Source: Mycolicibacterium rhodesiae JS60 (GTDB lineage: Bacteria; Actinomycetota; Actinomycetes; Mycobacteriales; Mycobacteriaceae). Taken from it: a stretch of DNA of 64,000 bases. A program made the translations under genes and the position numbers. The notes under the pieces were generated by a model. It was given only the letters and a program-made list of their open reading frames with translations. It ran no database searches and was not told the origin of the DNA. The stretch lies in assembly GCA_000230935.2 (NCBI GenBank), contig AGIQ01000001.1:1426001-1490000 (forward strand), written 5' to 3'. Below are positions 40,231-48,665 of the stretch, one piece after another (position 1 is the first letter of the stretch; each line of letters opens with the position of its first letter).

Positions 40231-41625
40231 TCAGGGGAGCACGGTATGCATCAGCATCACGTTGTAGGCCGACCACAGCGAGAGGTTGTAGTACAGCTCC
40301 CGGCCCGTCGACCACGGGTGCAGGAACGGCGCGTAGATGCCGCCCGGGATCTGCATGGACGACACCAGCATCTGCTCGGGTCCCCACGGCCCTTGCGGCG
40401 CCGGCGCCGTGCGCATCACCACGTCGTTGTTTCCGTTGCAGTACAGCACCAAGTACTGCTTCAGATAGGTGTTGAACTGGGCCGACATCTCGCCGACCGG
40501 ACCCGGTATCACCGGAGTCGCCGCCGCCGGGCTACCGGCCACCCACGAGTTGGTGTCGGCGTTCCAGTACTCGTACGTCGCCAGGTCCGGGATGGTCGCC
40601 GGGTTCACCCGTGCCACGTAGGCCGATCCGCCGCGCCCGTTGGGCGTTCCGAACGAGTAGATGTACGGGTCACCCGGGCCGGGCTTGAGGAACGCGCCCA
40701 TCTGGAAATTCTCGTTGCCGTTGGTCGGCTGGCGGACGGTGTTGGGGTAGACGCCCCAGGTCTCACCGTTGTCGGACGACACCGCGACGGCCGAGTAGTT
40801 CGTCGTCCACGCGCCGTAGTTGTCCCAGCTCTTGATGGACATGAAGTTCATGAACTGTTGCGACCCGACGGCGACGCCGGAGGTCGGGATGATGCCCGTC
40901 TCTTCCGGTGCGCGGTTGATGCTGTTGACGACCTGCTTGGCGATACCGGGCCGCCACACCGGCGAGCCGGAGTACTTGTTGCCGACGGCGCCGTCGGGCA
41001 CCGCGACGGTGCTGGCCAGCGAGCCGTCGGTACTGCGCATCAGCACGTTGTAGCGCCACTGCTTGCCAGGGATCTGACAGAAACCGTTCGTATCGCCGAA
41101 CGCCATCAGAACCTGGCGGTGTGCGGGATCGCCGTTGTCCCACATGATTCCGAGGTCGGTGCCGGTGATCGCGAATTTCTGGATGGTCTGGTTCGGGCTG
41201 TCCGGGCCGGTTACCCAGCCGACGACCGAGGTACCGGCCGGCGCGGTCGACGGCGCCGGCGTCGCCGCGGCCGGTGCCGGTTGCGGCTGGGCGGGGGCGG
41301 GTTTGGGCGACGGAGCGACGGCGGCCTGCTTCTGCACCTGCCCCGCGTTCGGGATGAACGCATTGATCAGCATCTTGCCCAAAGCCGGCAGTGGCGCTTG
41401 GTCATTCGCGCCGGCGGGCTTGTGCCCGATCGGGCGGTCGAAGGGTGCGATCGCCGATGGCTGCGGAATCTGGAACGCCTGGTTCGCGGCGGGTTGCGCT
41501 GCGGCAGACGCGCCCTCGCACGGGTCCGCATTCGCCACCGGGGGTGTGACGCCTGTCGACCCGCACAGTCCGACGACAAGCGCCGAGGCCAGTGACAGCG
41601 AAGGAATGCGGGGACGCGGCGACAC
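40231..41625 (-). CDS. Secreted DUF4185 protein, probable endo-D-arabinanase
   Basis: A 464-residue exported protein. A signal peptide ends near residue 33 (VANADPCEG), then an Ala/Pro-rich linker reaches residue 135. The catalytic domain (SVVGWVTGPDSPNQTIQKFAITGTDLGIMWDNGDPAHRQVLMAFGDTNGF and onward) is DUF4185, a five-bladed beta-propeller. DUF4185 proteins including M. tuberculosis Rv3707c have been described as endo-D-arabinanases (glycoside hydrolase family GH183) that cut the arabinan of arabinogalactan and lipoarabinomannan. Acidic residues in ITGTDLGIMWDNGD and AFGDTNG are candidates for the catalytic pair. A wall-remodelling role follows from homology. Confidence 0.82.
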   Translation of the reverse strand: MSPRPRIPSLSLASALVVGLCGSTGVTPPVANADPCEGASAAAQPAANQAFQIPQPSAIAPFDRPIGHKPAGANDQAPLPALGKMLINAFIPNAGQVQKQAAVAPSPKPAPAQPQPAPAAATPAPSTAPAGTSVVGWVTGPDSPNQTIQKFAITGTDLGIMWDNGDPAHRQVLMAFGDTNGFCQIPGKQWRYNVLMRSTDGSLASTVAVPDGAVGNKYSGSPVWRPGIAKQVVNSINRAPEETGIIPTSGVAVGSQQFMNFMSIKSWDNYGAWTTNYSAVAVSSDNGETWGVYPNTVRQPTNGNENFQMGAFLKPGPGDPYIYSFGTPNGRGGSAYVARVNPATIPDLATYEYWNADTNSWVAGSPAAATPVIPGPVGEMSAQFNTYLKQYLVLYCNGNNDVVMRTAPAPQGPWGPEQMLVSSMQIPGGIYAPFLHPWSTGRELYYNLSLWSAYNVMLMHTVLP

Positions 41626-41797
41626 GACACACCTTTCGGGGCGGGACGTCGCTGTGACGTCTGTTATCCCATGTGACGATAGGGAGCCGTGAGCCCCTTG
41701 TGACCGGTCCTGTATCGATAGGTATCCATCCGTGACCGTGTCGCAACCTGGAAGGTCCCAGGTGGGCTACTGTGCCCATGACACCAGAGGGGGACCC

Positions 41798-42265
41798 ATG
41801 AGACGTGGAGTATCTGCGATAGCGGCCGTTGCCGTGGTGATCGGATTGACCGGCACGGCTTGCAGTAACTCTGACTCCAAATCGGGCACCGGCTCGGCGT
41901 CGACGGCCGCCAGCGCGGCCCCGGTCGCGACCGACAAGCTCCCCGGCCTGGTGCCGACGCCGGCCAACAGCCAGGAGACCAAGGGGCCGGACAATATCGG
42001 CGACAACGGAATCCACATGAACTTCAAAGTCGACGGGTCACCCGGCGACGTCATGAATGCCTACAAGGCGGCGTTGAAGGACAAGGGCTGGACGGTCACC
42101 ACGATCGTCACCTCGACCGGCGAAGGCGGCGGTGGCGCCACCTACACCGGAACCAACGGGAGCGCCTACGGCGTGTTCGACGGCGGCGGCTTCAACACCA
42201 CGACCTTCATCAACGTCTGCGCATGGCCGGCCAAGCCGGCCGACCCCAACTGCACGCGCAGCTAG
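41798..42265 (+). CDS. Putative lipoprotein
   Basis: A 155-residue protein with a lipoprotein signal: VAVVIGLTGTACSNSD, where Cys22 follows the lipobox LTGTAC. A Ser/Ala-rich linker leads to a globular domain of about 95 residues (HMNFKVDGSPGDVMNAYKAALKDKGWTVTTIV). The start ATG at 41798 follows AGAGGGGG. No recognised function. It is convergent with the reverse transcriptase operon, separated by the operon's terminator. Confidence 0.8.
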   Translation: MRRGVSAIAAVAVVIGLTGTACSNSDSKSGTGSASTAASAAPVATDKLPGLVPTPANSQETKGPDNIGDNGIHMNFKVDGSPGDVMNAYKAALKDKGWTVTTIVTSTGEGGGGATYTGTNGSAYGVFDGGGFNTTTFINVCAWPAKPADPNCTRS

Positions 42266-42297
42266 ACGGGTCTCGACGCGCAAGCGAGGGCGCGGGG

Positions 42298-42345
42298 AAA
42301 AACGAAAAAATGAAGGACCGAAAGCCACAGCCTCTGTGGTCCTTC
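42298..42345 (-). terminator. Terminator of the reverse transcriptase operon
   Basis: On the reverse strand, GAAGGACCACAG pairs with CTGTGG...TCCTTC around a loop of AGG, with a 7-nt bulge, and is followed by ATTTTTTCGTTTTT. The strong U-tract lies only on the reverse strand, so it belongs to the RT operon and not to the lipoprotein gene. It starts 74 bp after the RT stop. Confidence 0.75.
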
Positions 42346-42418
42346 GGGAAAGCCGCACTAGGCGGGGTCCGCGCACTCATAGGCATTGAATCGCATGCCG
42401 GTGCTCATGGCAAGGCCT

Positions 42419-43753
42419 TCACCGTTCGTTGCGCAGGTTGACCAACGACACCAAGCGCATCTCGCCTCGGAGTGCCGCCGGGGGCACCACCCGAAAGCCC
42501 AGTACTCCCGGCCGCCCCGTGGCGGCCTGCACAATCTTGCGAGCGATGCGAAAGTCCAAGTCTTTCAACGTCCCTCGATCTGTTGTGCTGTCGAGCAAGG
42601 ATGGCAGGCCGGCAACCGCAAAGGGGCTCGCCACATCCAGCATCACATTCGTGGCGGCGACGAGCTGACGTGCTCGCTCGGTGGGCGGCAGCCGGCGGAG
42701 TCCGGCCGCAACCCCGTCGATTCGGGTGGCAACCCGCGCGACGAAGCGGCGCAGCCGGTGGGGGCCTACGGCCAGGGTGCCGGCGTGACTGACCGAGAGA
42801 CCAAGTGAGTCGATGCGCCCGCGCCCGCGATAGGCGGGATCGTCGGCGCACGCCCGGCCCGTCGCGCTCAGCGCGGTTCGCAGTTCCTTCGTGAGCTTGC
42901 GTTTGACGCCCAGTTCATCCAGCAACGCGTCGATTCGCGCGTCCGCCTCGTGCAGTGCGGTCAGATCCGGGTGGGCGATCAGGAAGTCGTCATTGTATCG
43001 GGCATAGAAAATGCCGTCGATGTCCAAGATTGCCTTGTCCATCGGTACGACGGCGAGGTCTGCCAGCATCGGGACGAGCGGAGTCCCCATGGCCACACCA
43101 TGTAGCCGGGTGAATTGTGCGCCGTCCTGGTCGCGAACGACCGGGCGGGCCAGGCTGAGGATGAGATTCCAAACATGGTGCGATACAGCTCCATTCGAGC
43201 TGCCAAGCCCCACCACCTCGCGCAGGATCGGCCACAGTGCGGCGTCGGGGCCGACCGGAAGATTGTCGCCGTAGTGTTCGAAATCGGATTGCAGAACGTA
43301 AAGCGGCGGCCCCTTGTCGCCGACGTTCGCGCGGTGGGCACGGACAAAGGCGGCGAGGGATCGCATCGCTGTCACGTTGGTCTTGCCGGGTAAATACGAG
43401 TAGACACCGGGAAGGCCGTAGCAGCAGGCGTTGTGCGAGATGAGCTGGAACAGTGCTGATCCGACGACGTGGTCGGTGAACGTCGGCATGTGTGCCGCGC
43501 GCTGTTTCCCCTTACTGTCGAGGATCCACAGATCCACCGGCTGAGGCCGATATTGGTCGGTGGCCACGCTGCGGGCGATCACCCGGGCCAGCGTTCGCCG
43601 GTTGGTGGCCGTGTCGAAGTAGGTCACACCGTTGTCGTCGACCTCGCCGAACGTCATCCCGCGCTGGCGCTTCTTCGTGAAGATCCGAAGGATGGTGTCT
43701 TCGTACGTCTTCGGGTCGGCCAGGCGCCGTTCGATGTCTACGGGATCAGCCAT
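42419..43753 (-). CDS. Reverse transcriptase of unknown group
   Basis: A 444-residue stand-alone RT. Motifs in order: RT0/1 region LWILDSKGKQRAAHMPTFTDHVVGSALF (75-102), motif A with Asp157 in YVLQSDFEHYGDNL, motif B GVAMGTPLVPMLADL (219-233), and the catalytic YNDD at 253-256 in YARYNDDFLIA. The C-terminal 160 residues are helical and lack maturase or HNH domains. Motif B is not the SQ form of diversity-generating elements, and I see no retron ncRNA or template repeat nearby. The ATG at 43753 overlaps the stop of the membrane-protein gene by 8 bp (ATGGCTGA), so the two are translationally coupled. A defence or unknown-group (UG) RT is most likely. Confidence 0.9.
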   Translation of the reverse strand: MADPVDIERRLADPKTYEDTILRIFTKKRQRGMTFGEVDDNGVTYFDTATNRRTLARVIARSVATDQYRPQPVDLWILDSKGKQRAAHMPTFTDHVVGSALFQLISHNACCYGLPGVYSYLPGKTNVTAMRSLAAFVRAHRANVGDKGPPLYVLQSDFEHYGDNLPVGPDAALWPILREVVGLGSSNGAVSHHVWNLILSLARPVVRDQDGAQFTRLHGVAMGTPLVPMLADLAVVPMDKAILDIDGIFYARYNDDFLIAHPDLTALHEADARIDALLDELGVKRKLTKELRTALSATGRACADDPAYRGRGRIDSLGLSVSHAGTLAVGPHRLRRFVARVATRIDGVAAGLRRLPPTERARQLVAATNVMLDVASPFAVAGLPSLLDSTTDRGTLKDLDFRIARKIVQAATGRPGVLGFRVVPPAALRGEMRLVSLVNLRNER

Positions 43754-45809
43754 CGCCGACTCGCTTTGCGGCCCCGCCGATCTGCGAGTTACGGACAATC
43801 GCGGCCAACTCCCTCGCGCGGTCTCTGTCGGGATCGGGCGGGGACACCAGCAGAACCCGGAGCACGCCCTGGCGATAGATCGGAGTGAACCTGCGGTCGG
43901 ACAACACGACGGTGGCGACGCCGTCGTCTAGGCTCCGCGTGACAGCCGGCAAGGCCCTCACGAGGGTATCCGCGTCGAGGTGACGCATCTCGTCCGCGCC
44001 ATCGAGGGTTACCAGATCGAAGACGATTCCATCCGGGAAGAGTGAACGGAACTCGTGCGTCAGAGTCGCCAGATCCGTTGGGGCGGTGGCCAGGTCGATG
44101 TCTGGAATCCATTGGTGGAAGGCGTTGCGCCCGTCGTCGATCGGCGCCTGCGAGCAGGTACCGCGGTTGACCGCGCCTCCGCTGAGGGTTTGCAGCAGCA
44201 GGTGGGGCGGTGGGCCGCACGAAGCCTGCGACGCACGTTCGTAGTAGGCCAGTTTCCTCGGCGAACGGAACGTCACATGCCCTTTGCCGTCAAATGATTG
44301 ACGCAACAGCTGTACGGCGGCCGATCGTTGCTTGGTAGTGCACGATTCGGGGACCGCGATCTCGCCGACGCGCACCGGGCCGGGTTCGAGGGCCAGTTGG
44401 TGGAGCCAGTCGCCCAGGCTGAGCAGTGTGGGCAATGCGGGGTGCCGGCGGTCGCGCAGATGCTGCAGATTGATCAGCAGGATGAGCTGCAAGATCAACG
44501 CTGCGGTGACCTGGATCAGGTCGGAGGCGGGATTCGGCTTTATCCAGACCAGCCACAACAGCACGACCAGGAACAAGATGGTCGCCAGGTGGGTGCCGAA
44601 CCGCCCATCGGCGAACAGACGGATCTGGTAGATGCCGATCACGCTGTGCACCACGAAAAGTGGGACGAGCGCGATCAGAAATGATATCGGAACATCCTGC
44701 AGGACAAGCAGTCCGAGCGAAGCCGACAGCGCCCAGTAGTACAGCGAGACCATCGGCGTCATCCACAGCAGGTGGTGAAAGAACACCCGTCGGAGCTCGT
44801 GCAAGGCTGAGACACTGCGTAGCCGTACGAGGTCGAAGTAGAAGATGCCGGCACTGTCGTACGTGCCGCGAAACAGCGGCAGCACCAGATAGAAGAACTG
44901 GAAGGCGTCGACCTGCCGCCACGACGAGACGGCGGCGGTGAGATCGAAGGACCGCGTGCTGGTGCCGTAAATGCCGACGATCGCGAGAACCAGGACGGCG
45001 TCCAGCCGTAGCCCGAGACCGGACAACGTCGTCTTGATGCCCAGCAGCGGCGGGATTTTCGGAAGCGACCGCCAGAACCGCTGCCACGGCGCCCGCAGGC
45101 TGGGGCGCAGGCCGATCACCCGATAGGTCTCCAGCGAGTAGTGGGTCGTGATCGCGATGGCGATGGCGTTCGACACGATGATCGCGACGATGACGGCGAC
45201 CGCGGGGTAGTAGTAGAAGCCCAGGCTGATCACCCCCAACTGCACGACGGGGGACAGGAAGATCGACCAACGTGGTCGATAGACGCGCCGTGTGGCGTAT
45301 ACGCCGGAATGCAGCGCCCGAACCGGGAAATTGATGGCGAGCTCCGCCACGATGAGGAAGGCATACAGATGGGCGACGGGATCATGGCCCGAAGGATGTA
45401 ACAACGCCAGGGCAAGAGCTCCGCCGATGGTCACGACCACCGTCATGATCACCGCCAGGACAAGCCAGCTGCCGATTTCGTATCCGGCCGCATCCCGTTC
45501 CCCTAATCGAGAGAACATGCGTAGTCGCTCGCGCATGACCTCCAGGAGTCCCCACCACGCGCCACCCACGATCAGGCTGCCGACCCTCAGCATCATCACG
45601 GTGAAGGCCGCCATGCCGCCGAGGCTGGAAAGGATGAGGAAGAACTCGGCGACGTGGACGGCGAACTGTGCGGTGGCGAGCAGCAGCGGATAGCGCAGTC
45701 GGTACGCCAAGTAGGTGAAGATCTTGCCGGTGAGGAGGCTGGCGTACAGCGAGGGCACCCGGTTGCGTCTGCCGGCCGTGCGTTCGAACCAGCGATCGAT
45801 ATCGTTCAT
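43746..45809 (-). CDS. Polytopic flippase-like membrane protein with C-terminal soluble domain
   Basis: A 687-residue protein. Residues 20 to about 450 contain roughly a dozen hydrophobic helices in an arrangement like MOP-superfamily lipid/polysaccharide exporters (for example FFLILSSLGGMAAFTVMMLRVGSLIVGGAWWG, YYYPAVAVIVAIIVSNAIAIAI, LIQVTAALILQLILLINL). The last 235 residues are soluble and carry conserved-looking stretches (GDWLHQLALEPGPVRVGEIAVPE, HVTFRSPRKLAYYE, IVFDLVTLDGADEMRHLD) that I do not recognise. The start ATG at 45809 follows GAGGTG. It is the first gene of the RT operon. I cannot tell whether it moves a substrate or serves as a membrane effector. Confidence 0.72.
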   Translation of the reverse strand: MNDIDRWFERTAGRRNRVPSLYASLLTGKIFTYLAYRLRYPLLLATAQFAVHVAEFFLILSSLGGMAAFTVMMLRVGSLIVGGAWWGLLEVMRERLRMFSRLGERDAAGYEIGSWLVLAVIMTVVVTIGGALALALLHPSGHDPVAHLYAFLIVAELAINFPVRALHSGVYATRRVYRPRWSIFLSPVVQLGVISLGFYYYPAVAVIVAIIVSNAIAIAITTHYSLETYRVIGLRPSLRAPWQRFWRSLPKIPPLLGIKTTLSGLGLRLDAVLVLAIVGIYGTSTRSFDLTAAVSSWRQVDAFQFFYLVLPLFRGTYDSAGIFYFDLVRLRSVSALHELRRVFFHHLLWMTPMVSLYYWALSASLGLLVLQDVPISFLIALVPLFVVHSVIGIYQIRLFADGRFGTHLATILFLVVLLWLVWIKPNPASDLIQVTAALILQLILLINLQHLRDRRHPALPTLLSLGDWLHQLALEPGPVRVGEIAVPESCTTKQRSAAVQLLRQSFDGKGHVTFRSPRKLAYYERASQASCGPPPHLLLQTLSGGAVNRGTCSQAPIDDGRNAFHQWIPDIDLATAPTDLATLTHEFRSLFPDGIVFDLVTLDGADEMRHLDADTLVRALPAVTRSLDDGVATVVLSDRRFTPIYRQGVLRVLLVSPPDPDRDRARELAAIVRNSQIGGAAKRVGDG

Positions 45810-45896
45810 CGCTGGGCACACCTCGGCAGCGGCACCTGCATGGCGACCTTTCGCAATCCGTCAACGTTGACGGGTGGTCGTGACAAGCTGTACCGC

Positions 45897-46652
45897 ATGC
45901 GGCGAGGGGACGTGGCCGTATTGTCCATATCGGCCGCGCTGGGGGCGGTGGTGGTCGCGGCCGTCGTCGTCAGCGTGTTGGTCGTCGACCGCCCGCGCGA
46001 GCCATCCAAGAAGGAGGCGGCCACCAGCAGCTCGAGCTTGCTCGTGGTCACCTGGGGGCCAAGCCTGTGCAAAGTCGATCCGGCCAACCCGGGTTGCCGA
46101 AGCGGGCACGTCGGCGCGTTGGGGCCGGCGTTGATCCTGCACGGCTTATGGCCCCAGCCCCCGACCCAACAGTTCTGCGGAGTATCGAAGGATGGTCAGC
46201 CCCCTGACTTATCGGCGCTGCAACTACCGGCAGCCGTGCAGACGAACCTGCAGTCGATGATGTCGGACGCCTCGGTGATGGCGCCCCACGAATGGTCCGC
46301 GCACGGCACCTGCTCGGGTTTGCCGCCGCCGGACTACTTCAGCATCGCCACCACGCTCGCCGCCCAGGTGACCGCCGTCCTCGACCCGGTGTTCCAGGGT
46401 GCCCGGGGCGGCCATGTCTCTCTGAGCGCGGTGCGCGACCGGTTGGACAGCGAATTCGGCCGGGACGCCGGACAGCGAGTCGGTATGACCTGCCGCGAGG
46501 TCGGCGGTACCGGAATGCTCGCTTATGAAGTGCACCTTTCGCTTCCGCCGATCGCCGACTTGCGATCGGCTTCCGGCGACGTGTCGCTCGGTGAGCTGCT
46601 CGACAAGGGGCCGACGGTTTTCGCCGGCTGCCGGCGCGGGTTTGTGCCGTGA
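45897..46652 (+). CDS. RNase T2-family secreted/anchored ribonuclease
   Basis: A 251-residue protein. An N-terminal hydrophobic helix (ISAALGAVVVAAVVVSVLVV, about 11-30) acts as signal anchor. Both catalytic segments are intact: CAS I in ILHGLWPQ with His82 and CAS II in HEWSAHGTC with Glu132 and His136. Cysteines in positions typical of RNase T2 disulfides are present. RNase T2 cleaves single-stranded RNA outside the cytoplasm. The ATG at 45897 is preferred over an ATG at 45840 because the latter lies in the divergent promoter region. It is divergent from the RT operon with 87 bp between starts. Confidence 0.9.
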   Translation: MRRGDVAVLSISAALGAVVVAAVVVSVLVVDRPREPSKKEAATSSSSLLVVTWGPSLCKVDPANPGCRSGHVGALGPALILHGLWPQPPTQQFCGVSKDGQPPDLSALQLPAAVQTNLQSMMSDASVMAPHEWSAHGTCSGLPPPDYFSIATTLAAQVTAVLDPVFQGARGGHVSLSAVRDRLDSEFGRDAGQRVGMTCREVGGTGMLAYEVHLSLPPIADLRSASGDVSLGELLDKGPTVFAGCRRGFVP

Positions 46653-46722
46653 GCCGGCGGCTCGCGCGTTGTCGGCGACGTGACCAATAGGTGGCCGGCG
46701 CAGGACGCGTCCGCGATCCATC

Positions 46723-47616
46723 GTGGCCTACCGCCGGTTACAGTGCAGACTGCTTCTTGTGCTCCGGCGTGTGATAGCAATCGTTGCTGCCTTCCTGTTC
46801 GTTTTCGCGGTTCCGGCCGCGCAGGCGCCCGCCAGTCCCGATCCGCCCGGTGCCATGACATTCGGTGGGATCCAGCGCACCTATCTCCTGCATGTGCCTG
46901 CGGGACTTGAGCATCCGAACGGATTGGTGCTGAACCTGCACGGTGGCAACCAGACCGGGCCCAAGCAGTCGGCGCAGACCAACTTCAACGCCGTCGCCGA
47001 CCGACACGGTTTCGTCGTGGCCTACCCCAACGGCATTGATCTCAGTTGGGCCGACGGACGGGGTGCGTCGAAGCCCGATCGGCAAGGTGTCGACGACGTC
47101 GGGTTCCTGGCTGCGCTCATCGGGCGGCTCACCCGCGACTACCGCATCCCGCCCGGCCGGGTCTTCGTCACCGGAATGTCCGCGGGTGCGTTCATGACCA
47201 ATCGGTTGGCCTGCGAACGCGCCGACCTCGTGGCCGCGATCGCACCGGTGGCGGGCACGCTGGGCAGCGGTGTGCAGTGCAATCCGTCGAAACCCGTTGC
47301 AGTGCTGGCGGTTCACGGCACCGGCGACTCGGTGGTGCGTTATACCGGCGGCCGGATGATCGGCCGCGGCGGAGCCAGCACCGTCGTGGCGGCGCCGACG
47401 ATGGCCGACCGCTGGCTGGCCTTCGACCATTGCCCACCCGCGGTGCAGGCGCCCATCCCCGGCGGGGAACGCCTCTCCACCACCGGCTGCGCCGCCGGTA
47501 CCGAAGTCGCTTTTGTCACGATCGACGGGTGGGGCCACACCTGGCCGGTCGCCCCGAAAGCCAGATTCGACGCATCGGCGGCCATCGGGCAGTTCTTCGC
47601 CGCCCACAGCCGCTGA
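46723..47616 (+). CDS. Secreted PHB-depolymerase/feruloyl-esterase-like hydrolase
   Basis: A 297-residue alpha/beta hydrolase of the LpqC/esterase-PHB family. A signal peptide (VIAIVAAFLFVFAVPAAQA) is followed by the oxyanion region LVLNLHGGNQTG. The catalytic triad is Ser153 in TGMSAGAF, Asp202 in HGTGDSVV and His272 in GWGHTWP. It probably hydrolyses polyesters or aromatic esters outside the cell. The start GTG at 46723 gives a slightly long n-region; a GTG at 46759 would also do. Preceded by the RNase T2 gene in the same direction with a 70-bp gap. Confidence 0.85.
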   Translation: MAYRRLQCRLLLVLRRVIAIVAAFLFVFAVPAAQAPASPDPPGAMTFGGIQRTYLLHVPAGLEHPNGLVLNLHGGNQTGPKQSAQTNFNAVADRHGFVVAYPNGIDLSWADGRGASKPDRQGVDDVGFLAALIGRLTRDYRIPPGRVFVTGMSAGAFMTNRLACERADLVAAIAPVAGTLGSGVQCNPSKPVAVLAVHGTGDSVVRYTGGRMIGRGGASTVVAAPTMADRWLAFDHCPPAVQAPIPGGERLSTTGCAAGTEVAFVTIDGWGHTWPVAPKARFDASAAIGQFFAAHSR

Positions 47617-47617
47617 G

Positions 47618-48658
47618 CTACACCAGGTCTGCGGCTTCGGTGATCTGTTCGGGGCTGCGGGCGCCGATGACCATCATGGTGACGCCGGCGGCTTCCCAGG
47701 CGGCGATCTGTTTGCGGACGTAGTCGATGTCGCCGACGATCGCCGAGTCGTCGACGAGTTCGTCGGGAACGGCCTTGGCTGCTAGTTCTTTTCCGTGCTT
47801 ATGATCACTGCGGAACAGTCGGGTGACTTCGTCGACGACGTCGGCGTAGCCCATGCGGCGGTAGACATCGGCGTGGAAGTTGGTGTCCTCGGCACCCATG
47901 CCGCCCATGTAGAGGGCCAGGTGCGGCTTGATCAGATCCAGGATCGAGGAGCGGTCATCGGTGATCACCACCTGCGCGGTGGCGCAGATCTCGAAGTCCT
48001 CGCGGGACCGCCGGGCACCGGGGCGGGCGAAGCCTTCGTCGAGCCACTCGTTGTACATCGGGGCCAGCCGGGGTGAGTAGAAGATCGGCAGCCAGCCATC
48101 ACAGATCTCGGCGGCCAGCGCGACGTTCTTGGGGCCCTCGGCGCCGAGCATGATCGGGATGTCGGCGCGCAGCGGGTGCACGATCGGCTTGAGCGGCTTA
48201 CCCAATCCGGTGGTGCCCTGCCCGCTCAACGGCAGCGGGTAGTGCGGGCCTGCGCTGGTGACCGGGGCCTGGCGGGCCCAGACCTGCCGGATGATGTCGA
48301 TGTATTCGCGGGTGCGGGCCAGTGGCTTGGGGAAGCGAGCCCCGTACCAGCCCTCCACCACCTGCGGCCCGGACACGCCCAAACCGAGGATGTGGCGGCC
48401 GCCGGAGAGGTGGTCCAGCGTCAGCGAGGCCATCGCGCACGCGGTGGGGGTGCGGGCCGAGAGCTGCACGACCGAGGTGCCCAGCCGCATCCGGGTGGTT
48501 TCGCGGCCCCACCACGCCAGCGGGGTGAACGCATCCGAACCCCAGGATTCGGCGGTGAACACCGTGTCATACCCGGCCTCTTCGGCCACAGCCACCAGTT
48601 CCGCATGGTTGGTCGGAGGTTGTGCACTCCAATAGCCAAGCTGCAGACCCAGCTTCAT
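47618..48658 (-). CDS. LLM-class F420-dependent oxidoreductase
   Basis: A 346-residue TIM-barrel oxidoreductase. GYDTVFTAESWGSDAFTPLAWWG, RLGTSVVQLSARTPTACAMASLTLDHLSGGRHILGLGVSGPQVVEGWYG and the C-terminal VTMMVIGARSPEQI are characteristic of the F420-dependent LLM group in mycobacteria. It lies 7 bp after the upstream acyl-CoA dehydrogenase, so it is probably the last gene of the carboxylase operon (54176-47618). Substrate unknown; the context suggests a degradation pathway. Confidence 0.88.
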   Translation of the reverse strand: MKLGLQLGYWSAQPPTNHAELVAVAEEAGYDTVFTAESWGSDAFTPLAWWGRETTRMRLGTSVVQLSARTPTACAMASLTLDHLSGGRHILGLGVSGPQVVEGWYGARFPKPLARTREYIDIIRQVWARQAPVTSAGPHYPLPLSGQGTTGLGKPLKPIVHPLRADIPIMLGAEGPKNVALAAEICDGWLPIFYSPRLAPMYNEWLDEGFARPGARRSREDFEICATAQVVITDDRSSILDLIKPHLALYMGGMGAEDTNFHADVYRRMGYADVVDEVTRLFRSDHKHGKELAAKAVPDELVDDSAIVGDIDYVRKQIAAWEAAGVTMMVIGARSPEQITEAADLV

Positions 48659-48665
48659 ACCGTCC

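Noticed and set aside
42266-43800. Retron or diversity-generating retroelement
   Set aside because: No msr/msd-like structured RNA is visible beside the RT, motif B lacks the SQ signature of DGR enzymes, and I found no template/variable repeat pair. The hairpin at 42298-42345 is better explained as a terminator.
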